DNA of 64,000 bases, from assembly GCA_037893225.1 (NCBI GenBank), contig JAZGUH010000763.1, forward strand, positions 62,001-126,000. Reading direction: 5' to 3'. The stretch is from Hippasteria phrygiana (taxonomy: Eukaryota > Echinodermata > Asteroidea > Valvatida > Goniasteridae). Under the pieces are notes generated by a model. It did not search any database. It saw only the letters and a list, made by a program, of their open reading frames with translations, and had not been told where the DNA came from. Positions 63,802 to 64,000 of this stretch are shown piece after piece (the stretch's first letter is position 1; the number at the start of each line of letters is the position of its first letter). Both the position numbers and the translations under genes were made by a program.

Positions 63802-64000
63802 TGTTGTCAGATGGAGGAGCAAGAATTTTGGAACATTGAAACTACAGTAATGTGTTATTTTGATGCTGTATGTAACACCAGTTGCGCGAAACGTTTTGCG
63901 GAAAAACTAATGCAATGGCAATGTGCCGACGCACCAAGCTGTTAACTTGGAGGTGGGAACTCGGAAAGGAAATGCAAGGAATAGTGCGGAGCCAGTGGGA

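Larger units (their letters stand above)
62810..64000 (+). other. TNRC6: TNRC6 3' untranslated region and downstream DNA
   Basis: After the stop the sequence is AT-rich with a GA-repeat patch (62888-62915) and no long reading frame. AATAAA signals lie at 63223 and 63429, so the transcript may end near 63245 or 63450. The last 500 bases could be a longer alternative 3' end or intergenic DNA; I cannot tell. Confidence 0.6.

Overview
This is a eukaryotic, animal window of nuclear DNA. It holds one clear protein-coding gene: a TNRC6/GW182 orthologue on the + strand in the last 11 kb. About 53 kb of AT-rich, repeat-filled DNA lies upstream. Eight coding exons with GT-AG introns can be joined in frame (53341-62809) to give a protein of about 1637 residues. 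The domain order, the single-copy style of the gene, the tRNA-derived SINEs, LINE tails with GCGCTATATAAA ends and many short palindromic TACATGTA runs suggest a marine invertebrate deuterostome. An echinoderm such as a sea star is my best guess, but the sequence read by eye does not prove it.

Layout. Region 1-53.3 kb: I find no convincing complete gene. It is a mosaic of non-autonomous DNA transposons (MITEs), tRNA-derived SINEs, 5'-truncated LINE ends, simple repeats and a duplicated block. The commonest MITEs have ends of the form TTAACCC..GGGTTAA; at least nine sequence groups share this end, which fits TTAA-targeting (piggyBac-type) mobilisation. Others are hAT-like (8-bp target duplications at 20.4 kb and 12.3 kb), pogo/Tigger-like (TA target, 4966-5331), or foldback elements. 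Several are nested, so insertion order can be read. Repeat-poor islands (29.5-30.2 kb, 35.8-37.1 kb) and a few splice-framed short segments (36993, 31451, 46496, 51446, 52800) are candidates for regulatory DNA or 5' untranslated exons of the downstream gene.

Region 53.3-62.8 kb: TNRC6. Exons 1-3 encode the glycine/tryptophan-rich Argonaute-binding half, exon 4 the UBA domain, exon 5 a Gln-rich segment with 27 consecutive Gln, exon 6 the PABP-binding PAM2 motif and flanking silencing region, exons 7-8 the RRM and the C-terminal silencing tail. The product is expected to link miRNA-loaded Argonaute to PABP and the deadenylase complexes. Introns carry a nested MITE pair (intron 3) and a 15-bp minisatellite (intron 7). 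Region 62.8-64 kb: 3' untranslated region with two AATAAA signals and two Pumilio-type motifs.

Ends of mobile elements are given by eye and may be off by a few bases.
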